Source: Dallia pectoralis (lineage: Eukaryota > Chordata > Actinopteri > Esociformes > Umbridae). Taken from it: a DNA stretch of 64,000 bases. The translations under genes were made by a program, and so were the position numbers. Shown here in pieces: positions 1-10,530 of this stretch. Positions within the stretch are counted from its first letter, which is position 1. Each line of letters starts with the position of its first letter. The notes under the pieces are model-generated. The model was not told where the DNA came from and did no database searches. It worked only from the letters and a program-made list of their open reading frames with translations. The stretch spans positions 10,365,766 to 10,429,765 of the forward strand of contig CM055737.1 of NCBI GenBank assembly GCA_029465975.1. Reading direction: 5' to 3'.

Positions 1-80
1 GTTCGTGACTCCTCTCTCCAGTAAAATACTTTCCCTCGCTGCTATACGACCTTTAGTGTGTTCATTTGGGTGCTACGTAC

Positions 81-225
81 CTAAAGCGTCCTGCAGGTAT
101 TTCTGCCCCACCAGTTTCAGGTACTCCTCGATTGCTTTGGTGGCCAACGTGTTCTCCCTGAAGATCAGATGCTCGTTCTCCCCACAGCGATCTACTTCTG
201 ACATCATAAGGTCAGTCAGGAAGTC
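81..225 (-). CDS. dab2ip: dab2ip coding exon: start of RasGAP domain with arginine finger
   Basis: This exon encodes 48 residues plus one base. It begins FLTDLMMSEVDRCG after an initial Asp and ends YLQDAL, leaving phase 1. The acceptor is ttttgctttcag just above 225 and the donor is GTACGT below 81. It carries LIFRENTLATKAIEEYLK, which matches the RasGAP arginine-finger region; the Arg of FRENT is the residue expected to enter the Ras active site and speed GTP hydrolysis. It joins the C2 exon in phase 0 (GKAK then DFLTD), as in mammalian DAB2IP. The remaining GAP exons lie outside the window on the left. The near identity to mammalian DAB2IP here indicates strong constraint and a functional gene. 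Confidence 0.95.
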
Positions 226-1773
226 CTGAAAGCAAAATATTACAGTATTCACCATCGTTCCTCACGTTCACACTATATTGAAGTTGGTCAGTGTAAATGT
301 GCATATTATTATCCAATACTCTTCCAGTTACGGACAGAGGCTGATAATAGGCTACGTTAGTGGGGTTTGTGATGCGGTCGTGATCTCTACAGATCTGTGA
401 ACGAACCTCAAAAGGCTCATTGGCTTGCCGTACACACTATCAACACGCTCTGTATAGCGGCACGTGAGCAGTATCGACATGAATAAATAACAGGGCGATG
501 CGCTCCTTCACAGGCACTGATGATGAGTCTGATTGACAGTGAGAGCTGTGGCTTCCAGATTATCGGGGAGATTGAGACAGAGAGGGAAAGAAGACGCACT
601 GGCTCTCTATGGAATCCTCTGGTCTGTTCCAGCATTGAATGACTACATTCCCTTCTATTGGAGGCCTGGGGGTGTTGGTTAGCATAAGGCCATACAACGC
701 ATACTAATGGGGAGTCTCAGAAGAAATTGGCCCTTGAGGTAATCCACAAAACGGCATACGTATTTTCATGGGTAATCAGCAGGTATGTCAGAAGGTCGGC
801 TAAAAGGACAAATGTCCTTGGAATGTCCAGACGGATACTCTCTTTGTTGGCATAATAACCACGGCGACATCGTGACCAGACGCAATAGCAAAATGTTCAC
901 ATACCTTTGGTTGGCAATTGCAAAAACCGCAGGTGTGAGTGCGGGGTGTGAGAACCTCACAGCGGTCTTACAAAGAAACGGCACAGTTAAACCTTCAACG
1001 TCCAAAGACTGACAGAGCTGCAGCTGATCTCGTCACTAAGAAATATTGACCTTGTGCACATAAACACACACACACACACACCAGTGTTAGCATTTGGTCT
1101 CAATGCATGGTTTATAAAAGCTAAAGCGCGACAGTGGATGCAGGAGTTAATGAGGATGTGTTGGCTAATTAGCACATTAACACCACTTGCCTCCCTGACA
1201 GAAGACACCTCAGGGGCTCCAGGCCAGGGGGCGTCACCAGACTCACTACTAATAAATATTTGGAATCGGATAAAAAGGCCCAAGGCCAGAAGTCAGGGCT
1301 AACGACGCCACAGCTCCAGGCACGGTGAGATCTTATCATCTGTACAGTTTACAGTGAAGATGGAGTGGGTACGTCAGGTTTGTGTTTCCAACGTATTTGT
1401 GTACACATACCCCCGTTTCTGCTAGTCATTATTACAGAACGCTGGTACAAAACATTGTCAACACTGTTACACTCGGCTTTGGTGAATGATTTACCAACAC
1501 ACATACTCTAGTCTCTGCTCTCTACTCGCCATAGCTCTACCCATTGACCCCCCGAAAGTCTGCCACCCTAAAACTCAAACCCTTATCTCACCCATCGCCA
1601 TTAAACTACTGTTGTCCGATCACTCTAAGTGCTAACTGTCGTCTGGTTTTCATGGTCTGGTTCTGCCATGCCCAATGGATGTTTTTCACCTGTACTGCTG
1701 TCATACCTGTTTACATGCATAGAATTATGCTATTACCACGATAATACAATTTGTGCACACTAATGACCTACCT
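226..1773. other. Intron between the C2 and GAP exons, left part: no recognised feature
   Basis: This is ordinary intron sequence. The only simple repeat is a short CA run near 1068-1081. No open frame shows coding character, and no transposon end was recognised up to the LTR element at 1774. Confidence 0.6.
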
Positions 1774-2143
1774 TGTCACGATTGGTGTGGGGGCGTGGCT
1801 ACACAGACCTTTCGGTGATTCACTTCCTTGTTTATGTTTTGTCACTCAGCTGTTTCTGATTCTATTCTACTGGGCTATAAAAGGGGAGCTAACAAGTCAC
1901 TCCTTGTTCAGCATTGTTTCCATGTCACATTGTTAGTTTAGAGGTGAGTGTTTGTTTCACGATTAGTTGTTGTTTGGAGGTGTTCGTTTAAGTCGCTATA
2001 TGCGCATTTTACTTTCATCAACCAAGTTCGTGTTTTTCGCCGTTGTCGGTTTGTTTTGTGTTTTTATCACTAATAAACCTTATTTAACGGATTTACGGCT
2101 TTGCACATGGCTTACCACACTACACCTTGGACAAGTCGTGACA
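1774..2143 (+). repeat. 5' LTR with TATA box and poly(A) signal
   Basis: The 370-bp LTR has TG...CA termini. A TATA box (ctataaaag) is at 1875-1883 and a poly(A) signal (aataaa) at 2072-2077, the promoter and processing order expected of an LTR. No clear tRNA primer-binding site was recognised just after 2143. Confidence 0.9.
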
Positions 2144-2218
2144 GAATGCTGAACCCACAAAGAAGCCAGCGGAGCCAGCAGACGGTGAGTGGATTCCTCG
2201 GGGGGGCAAGCTATACGA

Positions 2219-3610
2219 AGCCCACGATGGCTCCCGCCGTCACGCCAGCGTCCAAGATGGTTACCGTCGTTCCGCCAGCGTCCAAGATGGTTACCGTCGT
2301 TCCGCCAGCGCCCAAGATGGCTGTTGCCGTCACGCCAGCGCCCACGATGGCTCCCGCCGTCACGCCAGCGCTCAAGATGGCTGTGGCTGTCACGCCAGCG
2401 CCAAGATGGCTGCCACCGTCACGCCAGTGCCCACAATGGCTGCCGCAGCGCCCACGATGGCTCCCGCCGCCCCACAATGGCTGCCGCGCCCAAGATGGCT
2501 GTTGCGCCGCCCACAATGGCTGCCGCAGCGCCCAAGATGGCTGCCGCCCACAATGGCTGCCGCATGGCGCCGCCCAAGATGGCTGCCGCATCGCCGCCCA
2601 CAATGGCTGCCGCATCGCCGCCCACAATGGCTGCCGCATCGCCGCCCACAATGGCTGCCGCATCGCCGCCCACAATAGCTGCCGCATCGCCGCCCAAGAT
2701 GGCTGCCGCATCGCCGCCCACAATGGCTGCCGCATCGCCGCCCACGAAGGCCGCGCCACGACGCGCCCACGATGGCCGCCGCCACGACGACGCTCACGAT
2801 GGCCGCCGCCACGACGACGCTCACGATGGCCGCCGCCACGACTACGCTCACGATGGCCGCCGCCACGACTACGTTCACGATGGCCGCCGCCACGACTACG
2901 CTCACGATGGCCGCCGCCACGACTACGCTCACGATGGCCGCCGCCACGACTACGCTCACGATGGCCGCCGCCACGACTACGCTCACGATGGCCGCCGCCA
3001 CGACTACGCTCACGATGGCCGCCGCCACGACTACGCTCACGATGGCCGCCGCCACGACTACGCTCACGATGGCCGCCGCCACGACTACGCTCACGATGGC
3101 CGCCGCCACGACTACGCTCACGATGGCCGCCGCCACGACTACGCTCACGATGGCCGCCGCCACGACTACGCTCACGATGGCCGCCGCCACGACTACGCTC
3201 ACGATGGCCGCCGCCACGACTACGCGCTCACGATGGCCGCCGCCACGACTACGCTCACGATGGCCGCCGCCACGACTACGCTCACGATGGCCGCCGCCAC
3301 GACTACGCTCACGATGGCCGCCGCCACGACTACGCTCACGATGGCCGCCGCCACGACACCGCCCCACGATGGCCGCCGCCACGACTGCGCCCCCGATGGC
3401 CGCCGCCACGACGGCGCCCACGATGGCCTCCGCCACCACGTCGCCCACGACGGCGGACTCTGAGCCGCACAAGATGGCGGACTCTGGGCCGCACAAGATG
3501 GCGGACTCTGAGCCGCACAAGATGGCGGTCTCTCTGCCGCACTAGATGGCGGTCTCTCTGCCGCACTAGATGGCGGCCTCTCAGCCGCACTAGATGGCGG
3601 CCTCTCAGCC
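2219..3610 (+). repeat. GATGGC-core minisatellite forming the inside of the LTR element
   Basis: Consecutive sub-arrays share an (A/C)(A/G)ATGGC core but differ in unit length: about 30 bp (2219-2400), 24 bp (2580-2750), 27 bp (2760-3360, about 22 copies) and 24 bp (3465-3610). The array is very GC- and CpG-rich. All unit lengths are multiples of three, so several frames stay open on both strands; those open frames (up to 516 codons) are by-products of periodicity. The last sub-array carries CAAGATGGCGG, which matches the known YY1 site core. Confidence 0.9.
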
Positions 3611-3753
3611 ACCGAGGCCTTTTCAGGGCTGGACCTGCGGTCCTGGACTGACCCTTTTGGGTTTGACTGCGGGTTCTCTCCCTGTTGCTCCCTTGTTTTG
3701 GTTTTGTGTTTCCGTTCGGCTATCTGGGGAGCTAGCCTTTTAGTGGGGGATAC

Positions 3754-4123
3754 TGTCACGATTGGTGTGGGGGCGTGGCTACACAGACCTTTCGGTGATT
3801 CACTTCCTTGTTTATGTTTTGTCACTCAGCTGTTTCTGATTCTATTCTACTGGGCTATAAAAGGGGAGCTAACAAGTCACTCCTTGTTCAGCATTGTTTC
3901 CATGTCACATTGTTAGTTTAGAGGTGAGTGTTTGTTTCACGATTAGTTGTTGTTTGGAGGTGTTCGTTTAAGTCGCTATATGCGCATTTTACTTTCATCA
4001 ACCAAGTTCGTGTTTTTCGCCGTTGTCGGTTTGTTTTGTGTTTTTATCACTAATAAACCTTATTTAACGGATTTACGGCTTTGCACATGGCTTACCACAC
4101 TACACCTTGGACAAGTCGTGACA
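3754..4123 (+). repeat. 3' LTR, identical to the 5' LTR
   Basis: This copy lies exactly 1980 bp after the 5' LTR with no difference seen across 370 bp. The TATA box is at 3855-3863 and the poly(A) signal at 4052-4057. It is followed by the TACCT target duplication at 4124-4128. Confidence 0.9.
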
Positions 4124-4128
4124 TACCT

Positions 4129-4420
4129 GCTAGATACACTAACTTTTTACATTCTGTATATAGACTCTCCTTTGCATTTTATATAGTTGTTACTGCCATA
4201 TCAATGCTGCTCAACTGACCTACTTATACCTCATGTATTATCTGTATATTGACTCTCCAATTGAATCTGTATTGCCATATTGTGTCCCACTCCTATTTGA
4301 ACTCTAGTCTTCAGTGTATTTATTGTGTACCTGTATGTCGTCCTGCACATCGGAAATTAGAATTTGTTCTCAATCGGCCTACCTGGTTAAATAATAAAAA
4401 ATACATTGAAATAATTACAA
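4129..4420 (+). repeat. Degenerate dispersed repeat with a tail like fish LINE 3' ends
   Basis: The stretch ends with ttgttctcaatcggcctacc followed by tggttaaataa, a tail I associate with abundant fish retrotransposon 3' ends. No coding sequence is visible. The LTR element inserted beside or into it. The family assignment is from memory and uncertain. Confidence 0.45.
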
Positions 4421-4956
4421 ATTCCAGTTATAAAGATACTCATCAAAAATCTCACTATATTTTAATATAATCTATAACAACAAATGTGAAAATAATGATT
4501 TAACCATGCTAGGTTTTGTTACATAAAGTACAACTTAACTTATCTCTTTCATGTGTCATTGCAGATGAATTGTTATAAATGGTAAGTATGTTCTTTTCAA
4601 GGTAATGTCAACGACTCTCACATTGTTTCACACCTCCCTATTTCAAATTTAAACTGCGAACAACCAAGTGATATGTAAGTACACCTGCAATTACATGGTT
4701 AATCGTTTATTTAAACGTACCCCAAATACTTTTATTCTACACGCATGAAATGTGAGACCTGTATCTGAGTCTGACTAACTGTTAACCAAAGCCCTCACAG
4801 CTGCAACGACAAATAGAAGACAGCGGCCCAATCTCTCCTGTCCCCACACTTCCGTCTGGGAACACCAGTGTGAATGTGTACATGCAGAGAACCCGGCGCT
4901 GAACTACAGCCGGGCCTGAGCGCAGGATGGCCTGTCCTCAGTGGCGGCTGCCTTAC
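4421..4956. other. Intron sequence just downstream of the C2 exon, no feature seen
   Basis: This AT-rich intron part runs up to the C2 exon donor. The open frame continuing through the donor (4795-4956) lacks similarity to the family and is intronic read-through. Confidence 0.6.
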
Positions 4957-5511
4957 CTTGGCCTTGCCGGTGCTCTGCAGAATGTGGACCAGGGCGCTAG
5001 CCATCTCCTCCTTGTTCTTCACACTGAGGCCAGGCTCCAGGACAGAGCACAGCAGCATGTAGTTGTTGGTTATGTACTCTGCAAACTCCTTGTATAGCTC
5101 CATGGGCAGGATGCTAATGCTCTGGTAACGTGACTTCAGGCGAATCATGGGCCCGGGGGCTTTGCCCTTATTCGGGTTGGGTGTGCTTACTGAGTACCAC
5201 TTCTCCACGAACTGCCGTCCCGTCACGGCGCAGACGGGGATGTTGACCAGGCCCACGTAGTTGTTCTTGTCCTTCTTCTTCTTCTTGTCCGACTCCTTGT
5301 ACAGGTGGACGGTGACACTGGTGACGGCCGGCAGGTTGTTGAACTCGAAGTGCTCTCCCCAGAACACATTGTCTGTTTTCAGTTTGCAGGTAGTCCGTGC
5401 ATAAAGCGCGTCATCCAGACACAGCTCACAGAAGTACCTTTTCTTGGCCGGGAGGTCCTTGGCCTCGATAATCCACAATTTTAAAAGGTTCTCCACACGC
5501 CGACTGTTGTC
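4957..5511 (-). CDS. dab2ip: dab2ip coding exon: C2 domain
   Basis: This large 555-bp exon encodes 185 residues in phase 0 at both ends. The acceptor is tttttacag above 5511 and the donor GTAAGG below 4957. It begins DNSRRVENLLKLWIIEAKDL and ends HILQSTGKAK. The first two thirds form the C2 domain, including ELCLDDALYARTTCKLK, VFWGEHFEFNNLP, a lysine-rich loop DKKKKKDKNN and GRQFVEKWYSVSTP. C2 domains of this family support membrane association and assist the GAP domain. The last third (ILPMELYKEFAEYITNNY to SALVHILQSTGKAK) is the helical lead-in to the RasGAP domain. The upstream exon ends HPNK, giving HPNKDNSRR as in mammalian DAB2IP. Confidence 0.96.
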
Positions 5512-6060
5512 CTGTAAAAAATTGCAGTGTAAACTAAATCCAGATAAAAACCACTGCCAAATGAACTAGTAATTAACTAGTTCATTTACTTGGCGTTGAG
5601 ACAATGACTGTATTCTACTAGAACTACCTATATTCGCTGTTTCAACAGGATGCAATAAGCAACCATAACAAGTGGGTTCAGTCTCTATTAACACACCTGG
5701 GCAGGTGCCCTAACTGAAAACATGAACTTAACACTCAGCTATTGTACCGTTTTGCCATTATCATTACCTGATAGGCAGCTCTGTCACTGAATGCGAAAAT
5801 GGCCTATTCTGCCCTGAACCTTGACAGTGAGGCACATAGCCCCAACGAGAGAACATTACAAATACTAATACGCACGCACATCGCTCCATTTACCTGTGAT
5901 CTATGGCCACAATCCTGCGTGGCAGGTCTCGAATGCACTAGAAATTATAACGCTAAAATAAGTCTACAGATGGTTTTAATAATCTCGCTCGTAATGTGAA
6001 CAAACCCATTGGCCACACCCTCTCACGCCTTCAGTGACCTTCACCACCGCTGGGGTTTAC
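5512..6060. other. Short intron between PH and C2 exons
   Basis: This 549-bp intron has a GTAAAC donor at its upper end and a tttttacag acceptor at its lower end. A small palindrome around actagtaattaactagt (5566-5582) is the only notable pattern. Nothing else was recognised. Confidence 0.75.
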
Positions 6061-6159
6061 CTTGTTTGGATGTACAGCTCTCCTTAGGTTCTCCATCCAT
6101 TTGTCCCTCTCAGCAGATGACCGACACGAAAAACATTTGGTCCCGGTGGATGTAGTGAC
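6061..6159 (-). CDS. dab2ip: dab2ip coding exon: second half of PH domain
   Basis: This 99-bp exon encodes 33 residues in phase 0 at both ends. It starts VTTSTGTKCFSCRSSAERDK and ends with WMENLRRAVHPNK. The acceptor is ctgtcgtacag and the donor GTAAAC. The residues match the end of the PH domain of DAB2IP, including the invariant Trp of the C-terminal helix (DKWMENL). PH domains bind phosphoinositides and help bring the protein to membranes. The Met of WMENL is also a known-type internal start for shorter DAB2IP isoforms in mammals. The exon is too short to stand out as an open frame. Confidence 0.95.
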
Positions 6160-6687
6160 CTGTACGACAGATGTTCAAGCCAATCTCTTTTCATCATGAT
6201 AACAAAAGTAACCCACGACTACTGATCTGTGTGTGTTTAAATCTGATTTGGGTCACACGCAGTCACACAACAAAATACAACTCGAAAAAATCCGAAAGAA
6301 TGACAATTAAAATCGTTCTAATGAAAATACTGAAATAACATGTAGCCTTCCCTGTTAAACCTCATCAACATTGTCAATACCATTTTAATTATTTTATTTA
6401 TTACATCGATGCATCGACCGTGATATAGAAATGTATTAACATTCAGACAGACACAGCTGAGCGGCAGAATCTGCACCACTGTCGCATTCTGGTCGAGCCG
6501 GTAGTACATCCTCTGGGTCACCGAGTCGTGGTCTGTCCAGCTGGCAACGTGCTTTAGCATAATAGGCCATAAATCCTTGTGAATGAGGCCCTCTGTAAGC
6601 TCACCGCTCAGAGCCGATCCACAGAGCACAAACATGCAAGCTGATTGGCTAGAAAGTCACGCCCCTCCCAGGCAGGACGCCAGGGCA

Positions 6688-6748
<61 letters not shown>

Positions 6749-6983
6749 ACAGACACACAGACACACACTAGCCAAAGGCACTGGCTGCCTGACAAGACCC
6801 CAGGCGATTAGCCCACCTCCTATTACAGAGGTTTTCAGATACAGGTAATAGTCACGAAATTATGAGTAGATTAACATCATATTGAATGCAGCGCTTCTAG
6901 GATCCCACGACGTGACATATAAAAGGACGAGCGTCTGGCAAGCCTTTAGCCGCGACAGGCGTCGGCGGTGGGGGAAGGCTCAC
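6160..6983. other. Intron inside the PH-coding region
   Basis: This 824-bp intron holds the CA microsatellite listed separately. The donor is GTGAGC at 6983-6978 and the acceptor is at 6160. No other element was recognised. Confidence 0.7.
6689..6768 (+). repeat. (CA)n microsatellite with CAGA interruptions
   Basis: An uninterrupted CA run of about 50 bases is followed by three acacag units. It lies in a dab2ip intron about 200 bp from the PH exon. It is likely length-variable. Confidence 0.95.
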
Positions 6984-7137
6984 CTCGAAGCAGAAGTCCT
7001 GGCCCAGGATGCTGCTGTGCACCGGCTTGATTAACACCTCGTCCTCCATGCTGAGATCCAACACTTCCACTGCACTGCTGGGGCTGAGCAACGACTCGTG
7101 AGACCGAGACTCCTTCAGCCTCGGCATCAGATGGGAT
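6984..7137 (-). CDS. dab2ip: dab2ip coding exon: first half of PH domain
   Basis: This 154-bp exon enters in phase 2 (one base completing an Arg codon) and then encodes 51 residues: SHLMPRLKESRSHESLLSP onwards to SSILGQDFCFE. The acceptor is ggttctcatccag and the donor GTGAGC. It covers the PH segment with VLIKPVHSSILGQDFCFE, joined to VTTSTGTKCF in the next exon. The peptide SHLMPRLKESRSHESLLSP matches mammalian DAB2IP as I recall it. The Met in HLMPRLKE is a plausible start for a shorter isoform driven by a promoter inside the 25-kb intron to the right. Confidence 0.95.
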
Positions 7138-7442
7138 CTGGATGAGAACCGGGGAGGGACACAAATGGGTTAAGCGGGTCTGTTCCAGAACCAGCCTGGT
7201 GTTATGAGCGCACCCTGTGGGATGCCACGGCTCTGGGGGGTGGCGGGGGGTTGCCATTGACTGGGTTGCCATGACTGGGCTCTCTAGCAGCTCTCTAGCC
7301 ACCAGTTCTATAGTTCGGACAGGGTTTTTGTCAGTGTTTGGCAGGTGGGGACGTGGTTTCAACACAGCGCTTTAAATGGCCTCTAGCATACAGCAGAACA
7401 CAGCTGCAGAGAGACGGAGGAATTTGACTGGTCCCTCACATA
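7138..7442. other. Start of the 25.1-kb intron, acceptor side
   Basis: Intron sequence lies next to the PH exon acceptor. No repeat or site was recognised beyond the acceptor itself. Confidence 0.6.
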
Positions 7443-7780
7443 AGTACAGTAGGACTGTAGAACAGTAAGACAGTAGAACAGTAAGACAGTAGAACAGTAA
7501 GACAGGAGAACAGTAGGACAGGAGAACAGTAAGACAGTAGAACAGGAGAACAGCAGGACAGTAGAACATTAGGACAGGAGAACAGTAGGACAGTAGGACA
7601 GGAGAACAGTAAGACAGTAGAAAAGTAAGACTGTAGGACAGGAGAACAGCAGGACAGGAGAACAGTAGGACAGGAGAACAGTAGGACAGGAGAACAGTAG
7701 GACAGGAGAACAGTAAGACAGTAGGACAGGAGAACAGTAGAACAGTAGAACAGTAAGACAGTAAGACTGTAAGACAGGGA
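7443..7780 (+). repeat. Short-unit minisatellite (about 8-10 bp, ACAGTAGG / ACAGGAGA)
   Basis: Roughly 340 bp of acagtagaac, aggacaggag and agtaagac variants follow one another. The opposite strand is strongly pyrimidine-rich, giving open frames of Leu/Ser/Tyr/Cys repeats with no biological support. Confidence 0.92.
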
Positions 7781-8839
7781 ACAAATAACACCGTAGACGT
7801 TCAAGAGAACAATCCATAATGTAACATACAGCCGCTATTATCACCCAGATATTATTATTCTTTTCCACAGGGGTCGATATGACACCTGAAATGGATTATT
7901 ATTTTCAAAACAAAAAAACATTAACCCCTGACTGAGCACCGAGGAAAAAAAGACAAAGGGCCAATTAGGTTCTCCATAATGTGGTCTAATCCAGTAGAAG
8001 GTACGTCTGTTTGCCCCTACAGAGGATGCTCTTCTCTCGGCTACTCCATTGGCAGTGTTGGTTAACTCCGGCACATTACAATTAATGTCCAGGAGAGCAA
8101 GCAAGGCAATTAAGCACCTGCTGGGCAGCGGACGGAGAGTTTTGTGCTGACTCGTTGCTCCCATGGCCGTTCACCGGCTGCATGAATTAAACATGGCCCT
8201 ACTTCCTGCTTCGGCGGGTGTGTCTGGAAAAGAATTGTCAGGTTGGTATGGTGCCATTGCATTGTACAGCTCAGCTCCTCAGCGACGCCGGATGAAACAG
8301 GCAGAGGCTGAGAGACGAATGGATATCTGGCAGAGCTGCGTTAAAATACATTTGCCTAGATGTACTCCACCCTCGCGGGGTGCCTTTGAAAAACTCAGAC
8401 TGAAATTTGCGAATGGTGAACGTTCGAGTTAAAACAACGTTTGCAGGGCCCAAAATAAAGCAGCCTACAATAAAGTCAACAGTGATTGATTTCATATGAC
8501 CAATGTCCCTAATAAATACAATATATTACCAGTAGATATTAATGACAAACTGTCCTATCATAGGTGTCAGAGATGCCAGAATTATTTACCATGTTTCAAA
8601 TGTTAATAAACAAGCTTTATTGAAAACATTTTGCCTACATAAGCTTGCCTGCGTTTGTGCTATACCAGAAGCTGAACAGCTAGAGCATTTAATCTGTTCA
8701 TTTCATTTGTGTTTTCACTTCCACTGCAGACAGGGAGGCTCCATATACAAGAGTTATAAAACATGTGGCATGGGCTAAAGCTGGAACAACAGCTGCAATT
8801 GCTACATGGCAGACATATTATAATGTAGAAGGATTGTTC
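7781..8839. other. Intron sequence, nothing recognised
   Basis: This is about 1 kb of unique-looking intron. Short open frames here show no family resemblance. Confidence 0.5.
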
Positions 8840-9285
8840 CATAAGGTAATATCTGAATACTATGCAAACACACTGTCTGATCGTACGGTGAATCTGGCCA
8901 CATTCTGGAAACCTGTAAAGGCCTCCGAAGAATAATCACCTGGATTTTTGAAGGGGATTATTTGGGAAAATTACAGGGGAAAATGCCATTGTTGAAGCCT
9001 TTAATGACTACTTTACTGCCTTATGCCGTCTAACTGAGAGAACTGACATTGCTACCCAACATAAAAATTCAAAAGTAATGAATCCAACATTCATGCAACA
9101 CAACTGAAATGTTAGCAACCATGGTTTTTCACAGACTCCCATCACTGTAAAATACATTGTTGATGCTTTGCTAGCGATCAACACTATGAAAGGCCCGAAA
9201 ACCTGACAACTTGACAGGCTGATTAATAATGCTCCTTTTTATAACATGTCAAAGGGATTTATATAGAGTTGACTGTGGACACCTG
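8840..9285 (+). mobile_element. L2-like LINE fragment (linker before reverse transcriptase), decayed
   Basis: Broken translation gives EYYANTLSDRTVNLATFWK and then, with stops and frame changes, a stretch resembling EAFNDYFTAL and PITVKYIVDALLAINTMKGP. This order matches the region between endonuclease and reverse transcriptase of L2/CR1-type LINEs. The fragment is interrupted by the palindromic element at 9292-10139 and appears to resume after it. It is an old, inactive copy. Confidence 0.65.
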
Positions 9286-9291
9286 CTTATA

Positions 9292-10139
9292 TATGGAGTT
9301 ACATTTGTCTCAAAAAGAACAAACAAAATTATTACTATTGCAACCAAAAATATGTATTGCAAACAAAAAAATAAATATTGAATGCAAAACATCCACGAAA
9401 ATATATCGAGATCCGCAAGAAATCAAAACGATTTAAATGCAAAGACAAATGTATTGCAGTTTTTTTTTCTATCTCTGCTTACGTTGACATGGTTTTTGCT
9501 CTCAGTCTTTTTTTGCAGTTGCGAGTTCAGGTTTTTGCTCTCGGTTTCTTTTTTTGCAGTTGCGAATTTTTGACACAATTGTAACGTGTGGGCGGGGTTT
9601 AGATGACTTCCAAGAAGACGGGTCTCCATTGGTCAGTCGGATTTCAAGCAGTAGATTGCATTCTTTGAACTTCATTCGTCTATGTCACGATGGCAGACAT
9701 ACTGTATAAATGTAAAATGTCTAGGAACAAAACCCAATACTATAAAGTGTGATTGTGAGCATACCACCCGAGGCCGCAAAAAGCCACGTTCCAGCTGCCC
9801 AGCCATCGTGACAATGCAATCTACTGCTCGAAATCCGGCTGACCAATGGAGACCCGTCTTCTTGGAAGTCATCTAAACCCCGCCCACACGTTACAATTGT
9901 GTCAAAAAAATTCGCAACTGCAAAAAAAGGCCGAGAGCAAAAACCATGGCAACGTAAGCAGAGAGAAAAAACTGCAATACATTTGTCTTTGCATTTAAAT
10001 CGTTTTGATTTCTTGCGGATCTCGATATATTTTCGTGGATGTTTTGCATTCAATATTTATTTTTGGTTTGCAATACATACTTTTTGGTTGCAATAGTAAT
10101 AATTTTGTTTGTTCTTTTTGAGACAAATGTAACTCCATA
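9292..10139. mobile_element. Foldback-like DNA transposon with very long inverted arms
   Basis: The left arm (9292 to about 9670) and right arm (about 9805 to 10139) are inverted copies of each other. Both termini read TATGGAGTTACATTTGTCTC inward. The direct repeat CTTATA at 9286-9291 and 10140-10145 looks like the target duplication. The left arm has an extra copy of a short segment (around 9498-9560) that the right arm lacks. The central spacer is only about 130 bp. No transposase is encoded, so it is non-autonomous. Transcribed through, it could form a hairpin of more than 300 bp. Confidence 0.88.
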
Positions 10140-10145
10140 CTTATA

Positions 10146-10530
10146 GTTTCAGAATAATCTCAGTGATCGAACCCAGGGTATATCTCTGGATCAAGTATTT
10201 GCAAGTCCGATTTCCAAATTCCCAAAAGATCCTTGGTGAAAATCAATAGAAATTAATCTTGTATGTCATCATAGAAATACAAATTCTAGATGCGACGTTT
10301 ATCTCAGATTATTTGTTTTACCATGTCCCTTAGTCATGGAACATTATGCAGAGTAATCCCAAGGTAGTAGTTTTGATGCTTATAGGCCAATTCAAACGCC
10401 TGATGAATTACCCTACTTACAGTATAATTCAATGTGACTGTTTTTGTCTATTCAACTATTGAACATAATTGTGTATGTCATATTTGTATTATTTTATTTG
10501 CTGTAACAATGGACTCAGCTGTAAAAGAAA
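10146..10530 (+). mobile_element. L2-like LINE fragment, continuation after the palindromic insertion
   Basis: Around 10366-10400 the plus strand reads SSFDAYRPIQTP, a degraded form of the conserved YRPIS motif at the start of LINE reverse transcriptase. Its position right after the palindromic element, in the same orientation as 8840-9285, suggests one LINE split by that insertion. Confidence 0.5.

Larger units (their letters stand above)
1774..4123 (+). mobile_element. Non-autonomous LTR retrotransposon (gypsy-like), two identical LTRs
   Basis: Two direct repeats of 370 bp (1774-2143 and 3754-4123) start TGTCACGA and end TCGTGACA. They looked identical base for base when compared line by line. 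The 5-bp target duplication TACCT is at 1769-1773 and 4124-4128. A purine-rich tract (agtgggggata) sits just before the 3' LTR, as expected of a polypurine tract. The 1.6-kb interior has no gag, protease, reverse transcriptase or integrase; it is mostly a GC-rich minisatellite with an ATGGC core. It therefore must have been mobilised by enzymes from another element. Identical LTRs imply a recent insertion. Assignment to gypsy rests on the TGTCACG terminus style and PPT, and is inference. Confidence 0.9.

Noticed and set aside
2772..3545. Ala/Thr-rich frame (MAAATTTLT repeats) looking like a fish antifreeze protein
   Set aside because: It has no signal peptide or propeptide, the period is nine residues instead of the known antifreeze patterns, and it is one of several open frames of a minisatellite inside a mobile element.
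2101..3651. Long open frames (up to 516 codons, others on the minus strand) in the GATGGC array
   Set aside because: All repeat units are multiples of three bases, so several frames on both strands stay open at once. The first starts inside an LTR and there is no domain resemblance.
4795..4956. Extension of the C2 exon beyond GKAK
   Set aside because: A consensus donor GTAAGG follows the conserved GKAK, and the following residues have no similarity to the family, while DFLTD follows directly in the next exon.
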